Source of the DNA: Legionella sp. PC997
GTDB taxonomy: Bacteria; Pseudomonadota; Gammaproteobacteria; Legionellales; Legionellaceae
Reading direction: 5' to 3'
Assembly (NCBI RefSeq): GCF_014109825.1
Contig: NZ_CP059576.1
Span: 3,331,501 to 3,395,500, forward strand
DNA length: 64,000 nucleotides
In this document: one piece after another, positions 28,351 to 36,854 of the stretch
How positions within the stretch are numbered: position 1 is the stretch's first letter
How the letters are laid out: every line of letters begins with the position of its first letter
Made by a program: the position numbers and the translations under genes
Notes under the pieces: model-generated
The model's database searches: none
Told to the model about the DNA's origin: nothing
What the model saw: only the letters and a program-made list of their open reading frames with translations

Positions 28351-29559
28351 ATGGAAGGAAAACTGGAACTCCACCGACAAGAAATAAACAAGGTAATTCA
28401 ACCAATTTTTACCCGTCTTGATCACTATAAGATGGCGATGTTTAAAATAAGGGAGTTATTAAAAAACTATTTTTTTAATGAAGGACGAACACAAAAACTC
28501 ACCGAAGTGGCTCAGGGAGAAGAACAAGTTTTTAGTTTCAATATGGTTCGTGCAGGGATGGAACAATGTCTAATTGACGAGGATTTATTAGTGAGAACTG
28601 CAGAAGAAATTATGGGTTCAGCAGAACACCCAAGTCTCGTCGCAGCTTTTGATAAACATGTTTCAGGAAGTGGCTTACCGTTAGAGTTTCACCAACAAGA
28701 AGGTACCTATGTTTTTAAACCCGAAAAAAAATATACTCCAGAAGCACAAGCTTTTATGCGTCAATTTGCTTATGCTTTGGGTGCTTACAGAGTAGGCTTG
28801 GGAATTGGTGAGATCTATTTTGCTATTTATAGTCATCGAAGCATAAAAACGGAACAACTCCCGAATTACATTGATTCAGCGCACTATCTGAAACAACAAC
28901 TTAATGAGGACGTCGATTTAATTTCGTTATATAAACAAGTAAAAGCAATACAAAAAGAAATCAAGAGCTTGCTTCGAGCGAATAAAGTGCATGAAGGATT
29001 AACTCAATTCGAGAACGATATTAGCTTGCTTAAAAGGAAATTGATTGACCTGTTAGAGTCTGGGGCTGTTCATTTAGAGAATTGCTATAAAGAATTTCCT
29101 AACAACCCCATATTATGGATGCTGCATGATCGCAGCTGGCATACCTTACTTAAAACCCTTTCCGGACTGCTCTATGCAGAGCAATATACCTATTCGACTT
29201 TATATGGCACATTGGAGATTAAGAAAGAATTTATGGGTCTTATCAAAGCCGAAATCGATCAGTTCGAAACTACTCACAGAGAGCAAATCCCCTTACTTAA
29301 AATTGAACTCTTAAGAAACGCTGCAAAGATAATTGCTGAAACGAAAATTGATATACAAGCAAAGCTTGCTGAAAATGGAATCGAGTTGATTGAAGCACCT
29401 GCAGTAGGTATGTTTTCTACACCTCTATCGAATAGTATTTATGGATTAATGCTTGCCTATCACCAAAGACAATTAACCGGTATAAATGCGGCAGAGGATG
29501 ATAAGTTCGATAAGGATGAAGAGTCTGATCAAGGTATTCCATTAAATAGCTTTTCATAA
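28351..29559 (+). CDS. Hypothetical helical protein, effector-like
   Basis: A 402-residue protein; ATG 28351 is chosen because AGGAG lies five bases upstream, although the frame extends back to 28303. It is mostly predicted helical and rich in Glu, Lys and Leu, with no cysteine cluster, signal peptide or clear membrane segment. The C-terminus is acidic ('DDKFDKDEESDQ'), as in the E-block secretion signals of many Dot/Icm substrates. No domain is recognised. It is transcribed divergently from the hybrid histidine kinase, so it could share regulation with it; that is speculative. Confidence 0.65.
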   Translation: MEGKLELHRQEINKVIQPIFTRLDHYKMAMFKIRELLKNYFFNEGRTQKLTEVAQGEEQVFSFNMVRAGMEQCLIDEDLLVRTAEEIMGSAEHPSLVAAFDKHVSGSGLPLEFHQQEGTYVFKPEKKYTPEAQAFMRQFAYALGAYRVGLGIGEIYFAIYSHRSIKTEQLPNYIDSAHYLKQQLNEDVDLISLYKQVKAIQKEIKSLLRANKVHEGLTQFENDISLLKRKLIDLLESGAVHLENCYKEFPNNPILWMLHDRSWHTLLKTLSGLLYAEQYTYSTLYGTLEIKKEFMGLIKAEIDQFETTHREQIPLLKIELLRNAAKIIAETKIDIQAKLAENGIELIEAPAVGMFSTPLSNSIYGLMLAYHQRQLTGINAAEDDKFDKDEESDQGIPLNSFS

Positions 29560-29575
29560 GCATCTTGTCATGACA

Positions 29576-29612
29576 AAAGGAGACTCTCACGAAGACTCCT
29601 TTGATTCTTTTT
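29576..29612 (+). terminator. Probable Rho-independent terminator
   Basis: AAAGGAG at 29576-29582 pairs with CTCCTTT at 29596-29602 (13-nt loop), followed by GATTC and T5, 17 bases after the stop of the gene ending at 29559. The long loop makes it moderate in strength. Confidence 0.5.
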
Positions 29613-29824
29613 CGAAAAACGAATCGTTTTAGAATACATTGAACATCCAAACGCAAGAGCAATAATAAAAAGCTCATCATTGTAGTTCCTAAGATATTGG
29701 TTTCATAAAAAAATTTTGTTCACCGTGAATTTCTTTCAAAAGAGCATTGCTCATCCTTCCCGCCAAATTGGTCAAAATATAATCGTCTATACTATTATTA
29801 AATCCAAATGAACTTATTTAGATC

Positions 29825-31429
29825 ATGAGAGAGAACATTGAGGTTATTTCTAAACAATTATCAGAGCTGGGTATTAAGCATCAAAGCGAATTTCCTCAAA
29901 ACAATAATCCTGACCTAATGCAACAAGCCGCTTATGTAGATCAGTTAAACCACACATTGTATAGGGCAATCGAAGCAGAATATGCACAATTTAACCCTCA
30001 AGCGACAAAAGATGCTCAAATTATATTTTTTAAACGAATTCTCGCGATAAAAAATCTTTTAAGAGGTTTACAAGTTGTCCATAATGATTTGGCTAAGAAT
30101 TTATATGAAAATTCAGCGCTCTATATTCATAATGAACAAGAGGTTGCCTTAAACCCACAATACATTCTTCCTGAATTGAAAGAAAAAGAAACTGCAGAAG
30201 TTGTACGCGCCAATTTTTATCAACTTATTGCTAACCTACGTAAAAATAATTCACTAACTAACGAAGAATTCAACTATATAAATTCTCTGTTAATGCAACT
30301 TGCCTCGAGACCAGAAGGAATAAAACTGATTGTAAAACTCAATTATTTACTTACAACTAAAGACGCTCAGTTAATACTAACGCGCAGCAATAATTTTGAA
30401 TGTTCCATGGCCGCAGGAGGACTCGCAGAAACGAGTCCGGAATATGCCAGAAAAAAAATAACCCCTGAGCAAGATTTTAAAACCATTTTTAAAAGAGAGA
30501 CCGTTCGTGGCCCTGGTACACGAAGAGTAAATGTCGGAGTAGATTATCGCTATAACGATAAAGTTTCTTCTTTGAATTTAGAAGTCTATGCCTCACCCGG
30601 CAAGGGACTAACGGATATTGGCCCAGCATTTATCTTATTGGGTCATGAGCTTATTCATGCCCTGCACAATCTTACTGGCAAAGCGAGACATAATTTTGGA
30701 CCTTTTTTCCAAGGACCAAAATATAGTGATGATCCCTTACTTCAGACATTATATCCTACCAATTCCATGTACAGTTATGGTCCTTCGGCTGAGGAATATT
30801 GGACCATTGAAGGTGGAACTCTTTGTGAAAATTCGCTCCGCAAAGAAAATGGACTCTTTAATAGAACCGGCCATATCAGCACCGAGCCGGGTAGCAGGGC
30901 CATTCGAGATCTTTATTACATTGGCTTAGCTCGAAGTTATTCACAATCTGATTTAGAAACCATCGCACGATACGTCACAGAGGCCGATACCCTAGACGAG
31001 CTTAGCGAAGAAGATCAAGAAATCGAACGGTTTCTGCAACTTGAAAAATTTAATTATATGACTTATTCCTTCGCTAATCTAATTGTCTTATGTAAAATCC
31101 CTTCCTACCAACTCAAAAAAATGGGAAGAATCATCGACCAATTGAAAAGTTCAACTAATGGGTCGATGGATGATGAAGAGGTCTTACATATTTTATTAAT
31201 GAACGCACCACCGAAAATAACTCAGTTATTTATTGCCGTTCAGCGTTATGAGAAACTGGACAGCGATGCAGAAATTGATGCTCAAACTCTTCATGAGATA
31301 GTACCTAATCTTCAAAAAATGAATGAAATGCTACAATCCTTAAACTTGCCGGAGCATTTTTTAAGTACTTTTAATCGGATCACTGAAGAAATAGAAACAA
31401 AATCGGCTAAGCCTCATTATTCGCTATAG
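29825..31429 (+). CDS. NleD-like (M91-type) zinc metalloprotease, probable effector
   Basis: A 534-residue protein. The active-site region reads Gly-His-Glu-Leu-Ile-His-Ala-Leu-His at residues 273-281, and about 40 residues later Ser-Ala-Glu-Glu-Tyr-Trp-Thr-Ile-Glu-Gly-Gly (321-331). A long HELIHALH motif followed by a downstream Glu-Glu near a Gly-Gly matches the M91 family typified by Escherichia coli NleD, an injected protease that cleaves host MAP kinases. Here the domain (about 220-345) is flanked by N-terminal (200 residues) and C-terminal (190 residues) helical regions absent from the short NleD. No signal peptide. ATG 29825 has no strong ribosome-binding site. The host target is unknown. 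Confidence 0.75.
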   Translation: MRENIEVISKQLSELGIKHQSEFPQNNNPDLMQQAAYVDQLNHTLYRAIEAEYAQFNPQATKDAQIIFFKRILAIKNLLRGLQVVHNDLAKNLYENSALYIHNEQEVALNPQYILPELKEKETAEVVRANFYQLIANLRKNNSLTNEEFNYINSLLMQLASRPEGIKLIVKLNYLLTTKDAQLILTRSNNFECSMAAGGLAETSPEYARKKITPEQDFKTIFKRETVRGPGTRRVNVGVDYRYNDKVSSLNLEVYASPGKGLTDIGPAFILLGHELIHALHNLTGKARHNFGPFFQGPKYSDDPLLQTLYPTNSMYSYGPSAEEYWTIEGGTLCENSLRKENGLFNRTGHISTEPGSRAIRDLYYIGLARSYSQSDLETIARYVTEADTLDELSEEDQEIERFLQLEKFNYMTYSFANLIVLCKIPSYQLKKMGRIIDQLKSSTNGSMDDEEVLHILLMNAPPKITQLFIAVQRYEKLDSDAEIDAQTLHEIVPNLQKMNEMLQSLNLPEHFLSTFNRITEEIETKSAKPHYSL

Positions 31430-31490
31430 CTTTGCATGTACAATAGCTTAGGATTCGAAGGGGACACAATTGTATCCATACATAGGCAGT

Positions 31491-33809
31491 TTAAATCACG
31501 GTTTTAGTTGGCATAGTGTTTTGGACTATAACGCTTGAATCCAATGGTTCTGGCTGCTTATTTACCCTATTATTATTCATTTCATCTTTAAAATTCTTAA
31601 TCTTTTCAACTCCCTTTGAAATAATATTATCATCAAAAATTGAAGCCACTTTTAAAAAAAACTCAGATATTTTTCTTAAAACCCTAGGTAGTTTGTGTTT
31701 TAGGCTGGAAGCAAAGTGCAAATCCACCTCATCTTGTAATAAATCTTTGTTCTCAATTCTATCAACCAGTACATTACAAAATTTTTTAAGCTGATCTTTT
31801 CTCATGATTTTATGGGATGGGTCGACCCTTTGGACTTCTTTATCGAGTAACCACACCAAATTATAAATATCCTTCTTATATAAAATAACCTCACTCAGAT
31901 GTTGAACTTTTTCTTTTCCTTCTTCTTCAAGTCTGTTATTGACCACCTCTAACAATCGGCTTCGAATTCCATAGGTAAAAGTCCCCCCTTTAGGAATCCC
32001 AGTAAGCTCACTGAGTACCCGAATTAAGTCCTTTGCTTTAAAATTAAATTGAGCATTTCCTTCAATCAATTCCGCTATATCTTTTGGAATTTTTACATCC
32101 CCGAGAACTAAACAACACCCTAACTCCAAGCTCTCATAAATTATTTCTCGATCCGTGCGACTGTACCTTTCTACATCGGCTAAAAGCCCCCTCACCTTCT
32201 CCCATTGGCCGCTTTGTGCATATAAGGGCATCAATTGCCGCTGAACTTCAATATTATCTTGAGTTCCAAGATGTTCTAAAGCTGTAATTTTCTGAGGACG
32301 ACTATGTAGGTGATGAATCCGGTCAAACTCCATTTTAATCTCGGGCGTAACTCTTGGAATAATCGATATTTTTGAGGGAACCATAAGCGCTTTTTCTTTA
32401 GGTAACCCCTCAATTGCATCTTGAATTTCCTTGGCTGCTTTATACCAAGTTATTCCATTGGAATGCTTAAAAGCCTGGTTTAATAACTTATTAATTTTTT
32501 CATATCCAGGGGTGTCTTCGATGATATTTTTTACATACAAACAATATGCCTCAGGAGAACAATACGTGTTACGCTGTAAATCATCTATCTCTCGGGCTCG
32601 ACTATGGAACATAAAATTCATATAGGGATCTTGTCCAACCACCGCTGAGCCCACAACTCCTATATTTTTTTTCCATACATCAAACGGGATTGATGCGAAT
32701 TGTTCCCTTCCCCACGTCAAAATGCGAACATTAACCATATCACTTTGTTCATCATATTCAATATTTCTAATAATAAAAAAATGACCATCCATAAAACGTT
32801 GTATGAGGTTTTTTCTCTGGGGCTCTCCTTCCTCTGGATCAAGAATATATGAAGCAAGGCTTCCGGTACCTGCAAAACCAACCCTATAGCCATCCTGGAT
32901 GAGTAATTGTAATTGTTTTATTGCTTCTCGATTATGAATAGGAATATTTTGCACCTGGTGATAACCTGCTTGTTTCATCCAACGATTGATTTCCTGATGA
33001 GTAGTAACACCAAACAACTGTTTGGCCAGCTCAGCACCTTCTGCACTATAGCGAACAATTGAATTTTCCGAAGAGCGTATCCCATTTAAAATAATATGAT
33101 CTACATCACGAATCGTATCTTCCTGGCCACTTTTTTTATTTGCAACCGCATCCGTTACTTCAATACGCAATACACCTTCTTTGCCTGCAAATTCTTTAAG
33201 ATCACACACCCCTTTAGAGGCAAGTTCCGAGACTATTTTCACGTAGTTTAATGGATTAAATAAAGCAATGTTGTGTACAAAAGCATTGACACCGCAGACC
33301 TGCTCATCGCGCTGATTGATATAACGGGGATCCAATACCCTAATCATCATTTGCAATGCAAGTAAATTACGGTCAAAATTCTTAAATTTAAGCGGATCTA
33401 AATTAGTTAAAAAGTTCTCATGGCTATACACTTCATAATCACATTTTACTGATTGTAATAAGGGAAATTCTGCGCGTATTTGTTTCATTGCTTCTTGTTC
33501 GCCTATTAGAAAAGCAAAGGCTTCCAACTGTTTTGCTACGGTGTAGATTTGAGGATTATTTTTATCATACCAATCGCTTTGCGTTGCCCTAAGATGCTCT
33601 TGGAATTTTTCCAATAAAACTTTAGCCAAATTCTTCACGTACGCCGGGGATAAGGGAGCATCCTCTTCGTTTTGACAAATTTGCGTAACATTATCTAAAA
33701 CAAGTAAATAATCTTGGTAAGAAGTGGCTTCTTTTCCATTGATGAATGCATTTAATTGGACTTGCCCGTTCGCATCATAATCTAAAAATTCAGATAGTGA
33801 AAATCCCAT
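31491..33809 (-). CDS. Large hypothetical protein with a possible Cys-His protease core
   Basis: A 772-residue protein from ATG 33809, chosen because GAGG lies five to six bases upstream; the frame continues to 33839. Around residue 172, 'DEQVCGVNAFVHNIALF' puts a cysteine at the start of a hydrophobic helix. At about 342, 'DGHFFIIRNIEYDE' puts a histidine at the start of a strand followed by 'VRILTWG'. Cys on a helix and His on a strand roughly 170 residues apart is compatible with a papain-like cysteine protease. The remaining 400 residues are helical and unassigned. The C-terminal half is Lys/Glu-rich. It is convergent with the M91-like gene. Effector status and protease activity are inferences from motif layout only. 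Confidence 0.6.
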   Translation of the reverse strand: MGFSLSEFLDYDANGQVQLNAFINGKEATSYQDYLLVLDNVTQICQNEEDAPLSPAYVKNLAKVLLEKFQEHLRATQSDWYDKNNPQIYTVAKQLEAFAFLIGEQEAMKQIRAEFPLLQSVKCDYEVYSHENFLTNLDPLKFKNFDRNLLALQMMIRVLDPRYINQRDEQVCGVNAFVHNIALFNPLNYVKIVSELASKGVCDLKEFAGKEGVLRIEVTDAVANKKSGQEDTIRDVDHIILNGIRSSENSIVRYSAEGAELAKQLFGVTTHQEINRWMKQAGYHQVQNIPIHNREAIKQLQLLIQDGYRVGFAGTGSLASYILDPEEGEPQRKNLIQRFMDGHFFIIRNIEYDEQSDMVNVRILTWGREQFASIPFDVWKKNIGVVGSAVVGQDPYMNFMFHSRAREIDDLQRNTYCSPEAYCLYVKNIIEDTPGYEKINKLLNQAFKHSNGITWYKAAKEIQDAIEGLPKEKALMVPSKISIIPRVTPEIKMEFDRIHHLHSRPQKITALEHLGTQDNIEVQRQLMPLYAQSGQWEKVRGLLADVERYSRTDREIIYESLELGCCLVLGDVKIPKDIAELIEGNAQFNFKAKDLIRVLSELTGIPKGGTFTYGIRSRLLEVVNNRLEEEGKEKVQHLSEVILYKKDIYNLVWLLDKEVQRVDPSHKIMRKDQLKKFCNVLVDRIENKDLLQDEVDLHFASSLKHKLPRVLRKISEFFLKVASIFDDNIISKGVEKIKNFKDEMNNNRVNKQPEPLDSSVIVQNTMPTKTVI

Positions 33810-34021
33810 GTGATCCTCTAATAAAACTTTATTTCTCAATAAGCGAACACCTGAAATGTCTTCGATATTGAAGGAAATTCATTATTTTTTTCATCAGATT
33901 AAAAAAACGTCAGATGCTCTACGCTTCACTTATAATCTTATTATAGTTGAACATTTTGGGTTTAAATTGTTTTAATAAGGAGGAACACTACTAGGTTTTA
34001 TATTCCTGTATTTATTGGGTT

Positions 34022-34635
34022 TTAAAAAAGAGTGCAACACGAGACATGGATTGCATTCTCTTGGGGTGCAAAATAATAATATAGCGTGTTTTTGTCCAAT
34101 CGATCCTGGTAAGGAAATTCTTTATTGCTTAATAAATGATTCAGCCATGAAGCATTCATATTAAGAGATGAATTGTAAAATGTGCAGAGGTCTGTTTCAG
34201 TTAAGGGAAAAATCGTACCTATCCAGGGATCAAGCAAAAAATCTTTGGTGATAACCACTGTATGTTTAATATCTTCGATATCATAAATAAATGCGGGAAT
34301 TTTTTGGTCTCGAAGTAATGCAGCTAAATAGAATGCTTGGTGTTCACAGTTTCCAGCCCTACATCCAGACATGGTATATTTTATGGAAGCTCGCGCATCA
34401 AGAAAATTAATCTCCCTATTTTCAATGTATTGGGACACTTTAAACAAAAAAGATCGGATCTTGCCTATTTCTCCATTCGGTAGGTACAAATTTTTGCTGT
34501 TAATGGATTAATTAATAGTGCAGAAGTACTAGCAACACACACCCTCATGGTTGCCTCTAGTGCTTTATGTAGGGCAGGATAATATTCATTTGGCGGATCG
34601 ACTGACTTTTTTTTATCTTTAAAAAATTTAACCAT
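34022..34635 (-). pseudogene. Frameshifted Cys-His-Asp protein gene (C-terminus with CaaX-like end)
   Basis: Two overlapping frames look like one broken gene. The 5' part starts at ATG 34635 with a strong GGAGGG eight bases upstream and encodes 56 residues, ending at a stop at 34465-34467. The 3' part (34022-34489) has no ATG, only TTG 34489, and encodes the conserved core: Gly-Asn-Cys-Glu-His, Ile-Lys-His-Thr, Leu-Asp-Pro. The frames meet at an A5-T3 run near 34490-34496; one extra A would join them. The 3' part ends Cys-Cys-Thr-Leu-Phe, which fits a CaaX box. It may be a decaying gene or a sequencing error in the homopolymer. The Cys/His/Asp layout matches the proteins at 1-695 and 57149-57877. 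Confidence 0.6.
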
Positions 34636-35100
34636 AACTAAGCCCTCCTTTGAATAATACAGTAATTCAATTGTAAAAAATTTAAAATAGCTTCCGGTAT
34701 AACCCTCGATAACATTCCTGTAATATCTCGAATTTTCCCTAATATTTTCGACAACAAAACGAGATTTTTTTTACTCAAGAAAATAACTTTTACTGTAACT
34801 CACAATGAGTTAATATTAGGCACTATGATTATCCTAACTATTTTCATAGCTTCATTTTGAATACTGGTTTTCTGCTTAAATTGAACAATTCGTTATGAAG
34901 TATTCGTAAAACTACTTAATAATAAGGACAAATATATCGCGTTTAGAACATAGGCTGTTGTTATCGAAAAATGTAACTTTTTTGTCAGCCTATCATTTGA
35001 CATTCGTGTTTTGAAAACAATGCTGTGAACGGAAGAATGGATGTCCTCGAGAACAAATAAAATTGAGGATTTTTCTGGCTAACTAAAGAAGAGAGGGATA
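34636..35100. other. 465-base region without a gene
   Basis: AT-rich spacer between a leftward and a rightward gene; it should contain both promoters and the ribosome-binding sites at its edges (GGAGGG for the left gene, AGAGAGGG for the right gene). TTAATATT near 34810 resembles half of a PmrA-type site, but a single half-site is weak. Nothing else is recognisable. Confidence 0.5.
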
Positions 35101-35913
35101 ATGGGCATTTTTAAAGATATGACAGACCGTTATTGTCAAAAAATATTGGAAACCTATCAAACGCAAGCGGATGAGAAAACTTATAAAGGCAAAGAAGCAG
35201 AGTTATTGGTTCAAAGAAATGATTTTGCTAAATGCTTAGTCAAAAAAATAAAAGAAATAGAAGTTAAGGATAATGATTATCTCGCCTATTTCGATCTGAT
35301 CTTAAAAGAAATCCACTTACATCGGAAAGAGGTTAAGGCTGCAGTCAAAGAATACAATAAAGAAAATAAGACTGAATTCACACTTGATCTTTATGAAAGT
35401 CTTTTTCATATCGGCCTCGTCAATTTTATTAATGCCTTACGCAATCTCTTTGAAAACAGCCCTACTCTCATCACTGACATTAAAGAGAAAGATAAATTGT
35501 TATTTAGCAACACGAGAGGAGTCCCCTGGGCTTTGCAATTTTCAGCTGTTTTATATGAATATATTCTTGAAAGAGAGTTTGACATGGCGATCAATAAAGC
35601 GGATAGAGATATTTTTGATGCAAAAAAACAAATGATCCTTAGATACATTAAAAACGTAGAGGATCTCTGTTCCCGTGTGAAGGAAGATGATACCAGCTAT
35701 TCAGAATTAATGAAGGCGTTACTAAAGAACATGCAGATGGAAGAACAAAAAATACAACGACGCCAAGAGGACAATGGTTCAGGTTATAGTGTCATGTCTT
35801 ATTTTTATAAAGCCTCTGAAAAAATCGTGGGGAAAAATCAATTAGGACAAAAAATCGCGCTCTTGGTGAGTGAGTTTGATGAAAGGGCGGAAAAGGGATT
35901 TGTGTGTAAATAA
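35101..35913 (+). CDS. Hypothetical helical protein, effector-like
   Basis: A 270-residue Lys/Glu-rich, probably all-helical protein with no signal peptide or membrane segment. A purine-rich ribosome-binding site (AGAGAGGG) lies four bases before the ATG at 35101, so the gene call is firm. Blocks such as 'FHIGLVNFINALRNLF' and 'VMSYFYKASEKIVGK' are amphipathic. No domain is recognised. It is an orphan between the frameshifted gene and the iol operon, in a block of effector-like genes. Confidence 0.65.
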   Translation: MGIFKDMTDRYCQKILETYQTQADEKTYKGKEAELLVQRNDFAKCLVKKIKEIEVKDNDYLAYFDLILKEIHLHRKEVKAAVKEYNKENKTEFTLDLYESLFHIGLVNFINALRNLFENSPTLITDIKEKDKLLFSNTRGVPWALQFSAVLYEYILEREFDMAINKADRDIFDAKKQMILRYIKNVEDLCSRVKEDDTSYSELMKALLKNMQMEEQKIQRRQEDNGSGYSVMSYFYKASEKIVGKNQLGQKIALLVSEFDERAEKGFVCK

Positions 35914-35953
35914 ATCCCTGAGCCATTACTTTAATAACTTGTGTTCCTGAATT

Positions 35954-36844
35954 TTATTTGTTCTTTATATGGTGCTGCAGATACTCGTACGCTTTTCGCG
36001 CGTACACAAGTGGGGGCGCTTTAGCCGGATCTTGTTCCGCCTCCACGATCATCCAACCCGAATAGTGATGTTTTTTTAGCACTTTAATGATAGAGGCAAA
36101 ATCAATGCCACCATCACCAGGAACAGTAAATACCCCAGCACGTACAGCATCCATAAAGTTCATATGTTCCTTCTTAACTCGGTTAAGAACTTCTGCACGA
36201 ATATCCTTTAAATGCACATACATTATACGATCATGATGTTTATGGATTAAATCAAGCGAATCAATATTAGCAAAAGCGGCATGGCCTGTATCAAGCAATA
36301 ATGAAATCAATTGAGGACTTGTGTTTTCCATTAAATGATCAATTTCATGTTCATAAAAAACACCAGTCCCTGCATGATAGTGGTATGCAAGACGCATATT
36401 GTGATCATGAGCAATTCGGCCAATAGCATGCAAACCTTGAATTAGTTTTTCCCATTGTGTCTCACTAAATTCAGGCTTGTGGGGGCTTAAAATAGGCAGC
36501 CCCGTTCCTTGAATTGAATGGCCGCACTCGCACACATTGATAAACGAGGCCCCCATAGCCTTCATAAAACTCAAATGCTCCATAAAACGCGATAACGTGT
36601 GCTCATACTGCTCTGACTCAGTAAAAAAAGTACTGAACCAGGCGCTTGATAAGTGTAATCCATGCTCATCTAATGCTTTTTTTAAAACAGATACCTCACG
36701 CGGATATTTATGACCGAGTTCCGTACCTATATAACCCGCATCCGTCATTTCGCTAATGCATTGTCCAAAACTAATTTCTTTGCCTAACTCATGATCATCA
36801 TCATTGCACCAATTAATTGGTGCTATTCCCAGTTTAATGTGCAT
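35954..36844 (-). CDS. iolE: Inosose (2-keto-myo-inositol) dehydratase
   Basis: A 296-residue TIM-barrel enzyme of the xylose-isomerase-like family. It removes water from scyllo-inosose to give 3D-trihydroxycyclohexanedione, the second step of myo-inositol breakdown. Visible family blocks: 'GIAPINWCNDDD' at the N-terminus, 'GYIGTELGHKYP', 'LAYHYHAGTGV', 'LLLDTGHAAF', 'VHLKDIR' and 'FTVPGDGGIDF' with the metal-binding His, Asp and Glu residues. It is the last gene of the leftward iol operon, 10 bases after iolD. Length and motifs are typical. Confidence 0.93.
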   Translation of the reverse strand: MHIKLGIAPINWCNDDDHELGKEISFGQCISEMTDAGYIGTELGHKYPREVSVLKKALDEHGLHLSSAWFSTFFTESEQYEHTLSRFMEHLSFMKAMGASFINVCECGHSIQGTGLPILSPHKPEFSETQWEKLIQGLHAIGRIAHDHNMRLAYHYHAGTGVFYEHEIDHLMENTSPQLISLLLDTGHAAFANIDSLDLIHKHHDRIMYVHLKDIRAEVLNRVKKEHMNFMDAVRAGVFTVPGDGGIDFASIIKVLKKHHYSGWMIVEAEQDPAKAPPLVYARKAYEYLQHHIKNK

Positions 36845-36854
36845 ACCTTGATCC

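Noticed and set aside
35406..35648. 80-residue leftward frame inside the gene at 35101-35913
   Set aside because: It is antisense to a gene with a strong ribosome-binding site and lacks its own.
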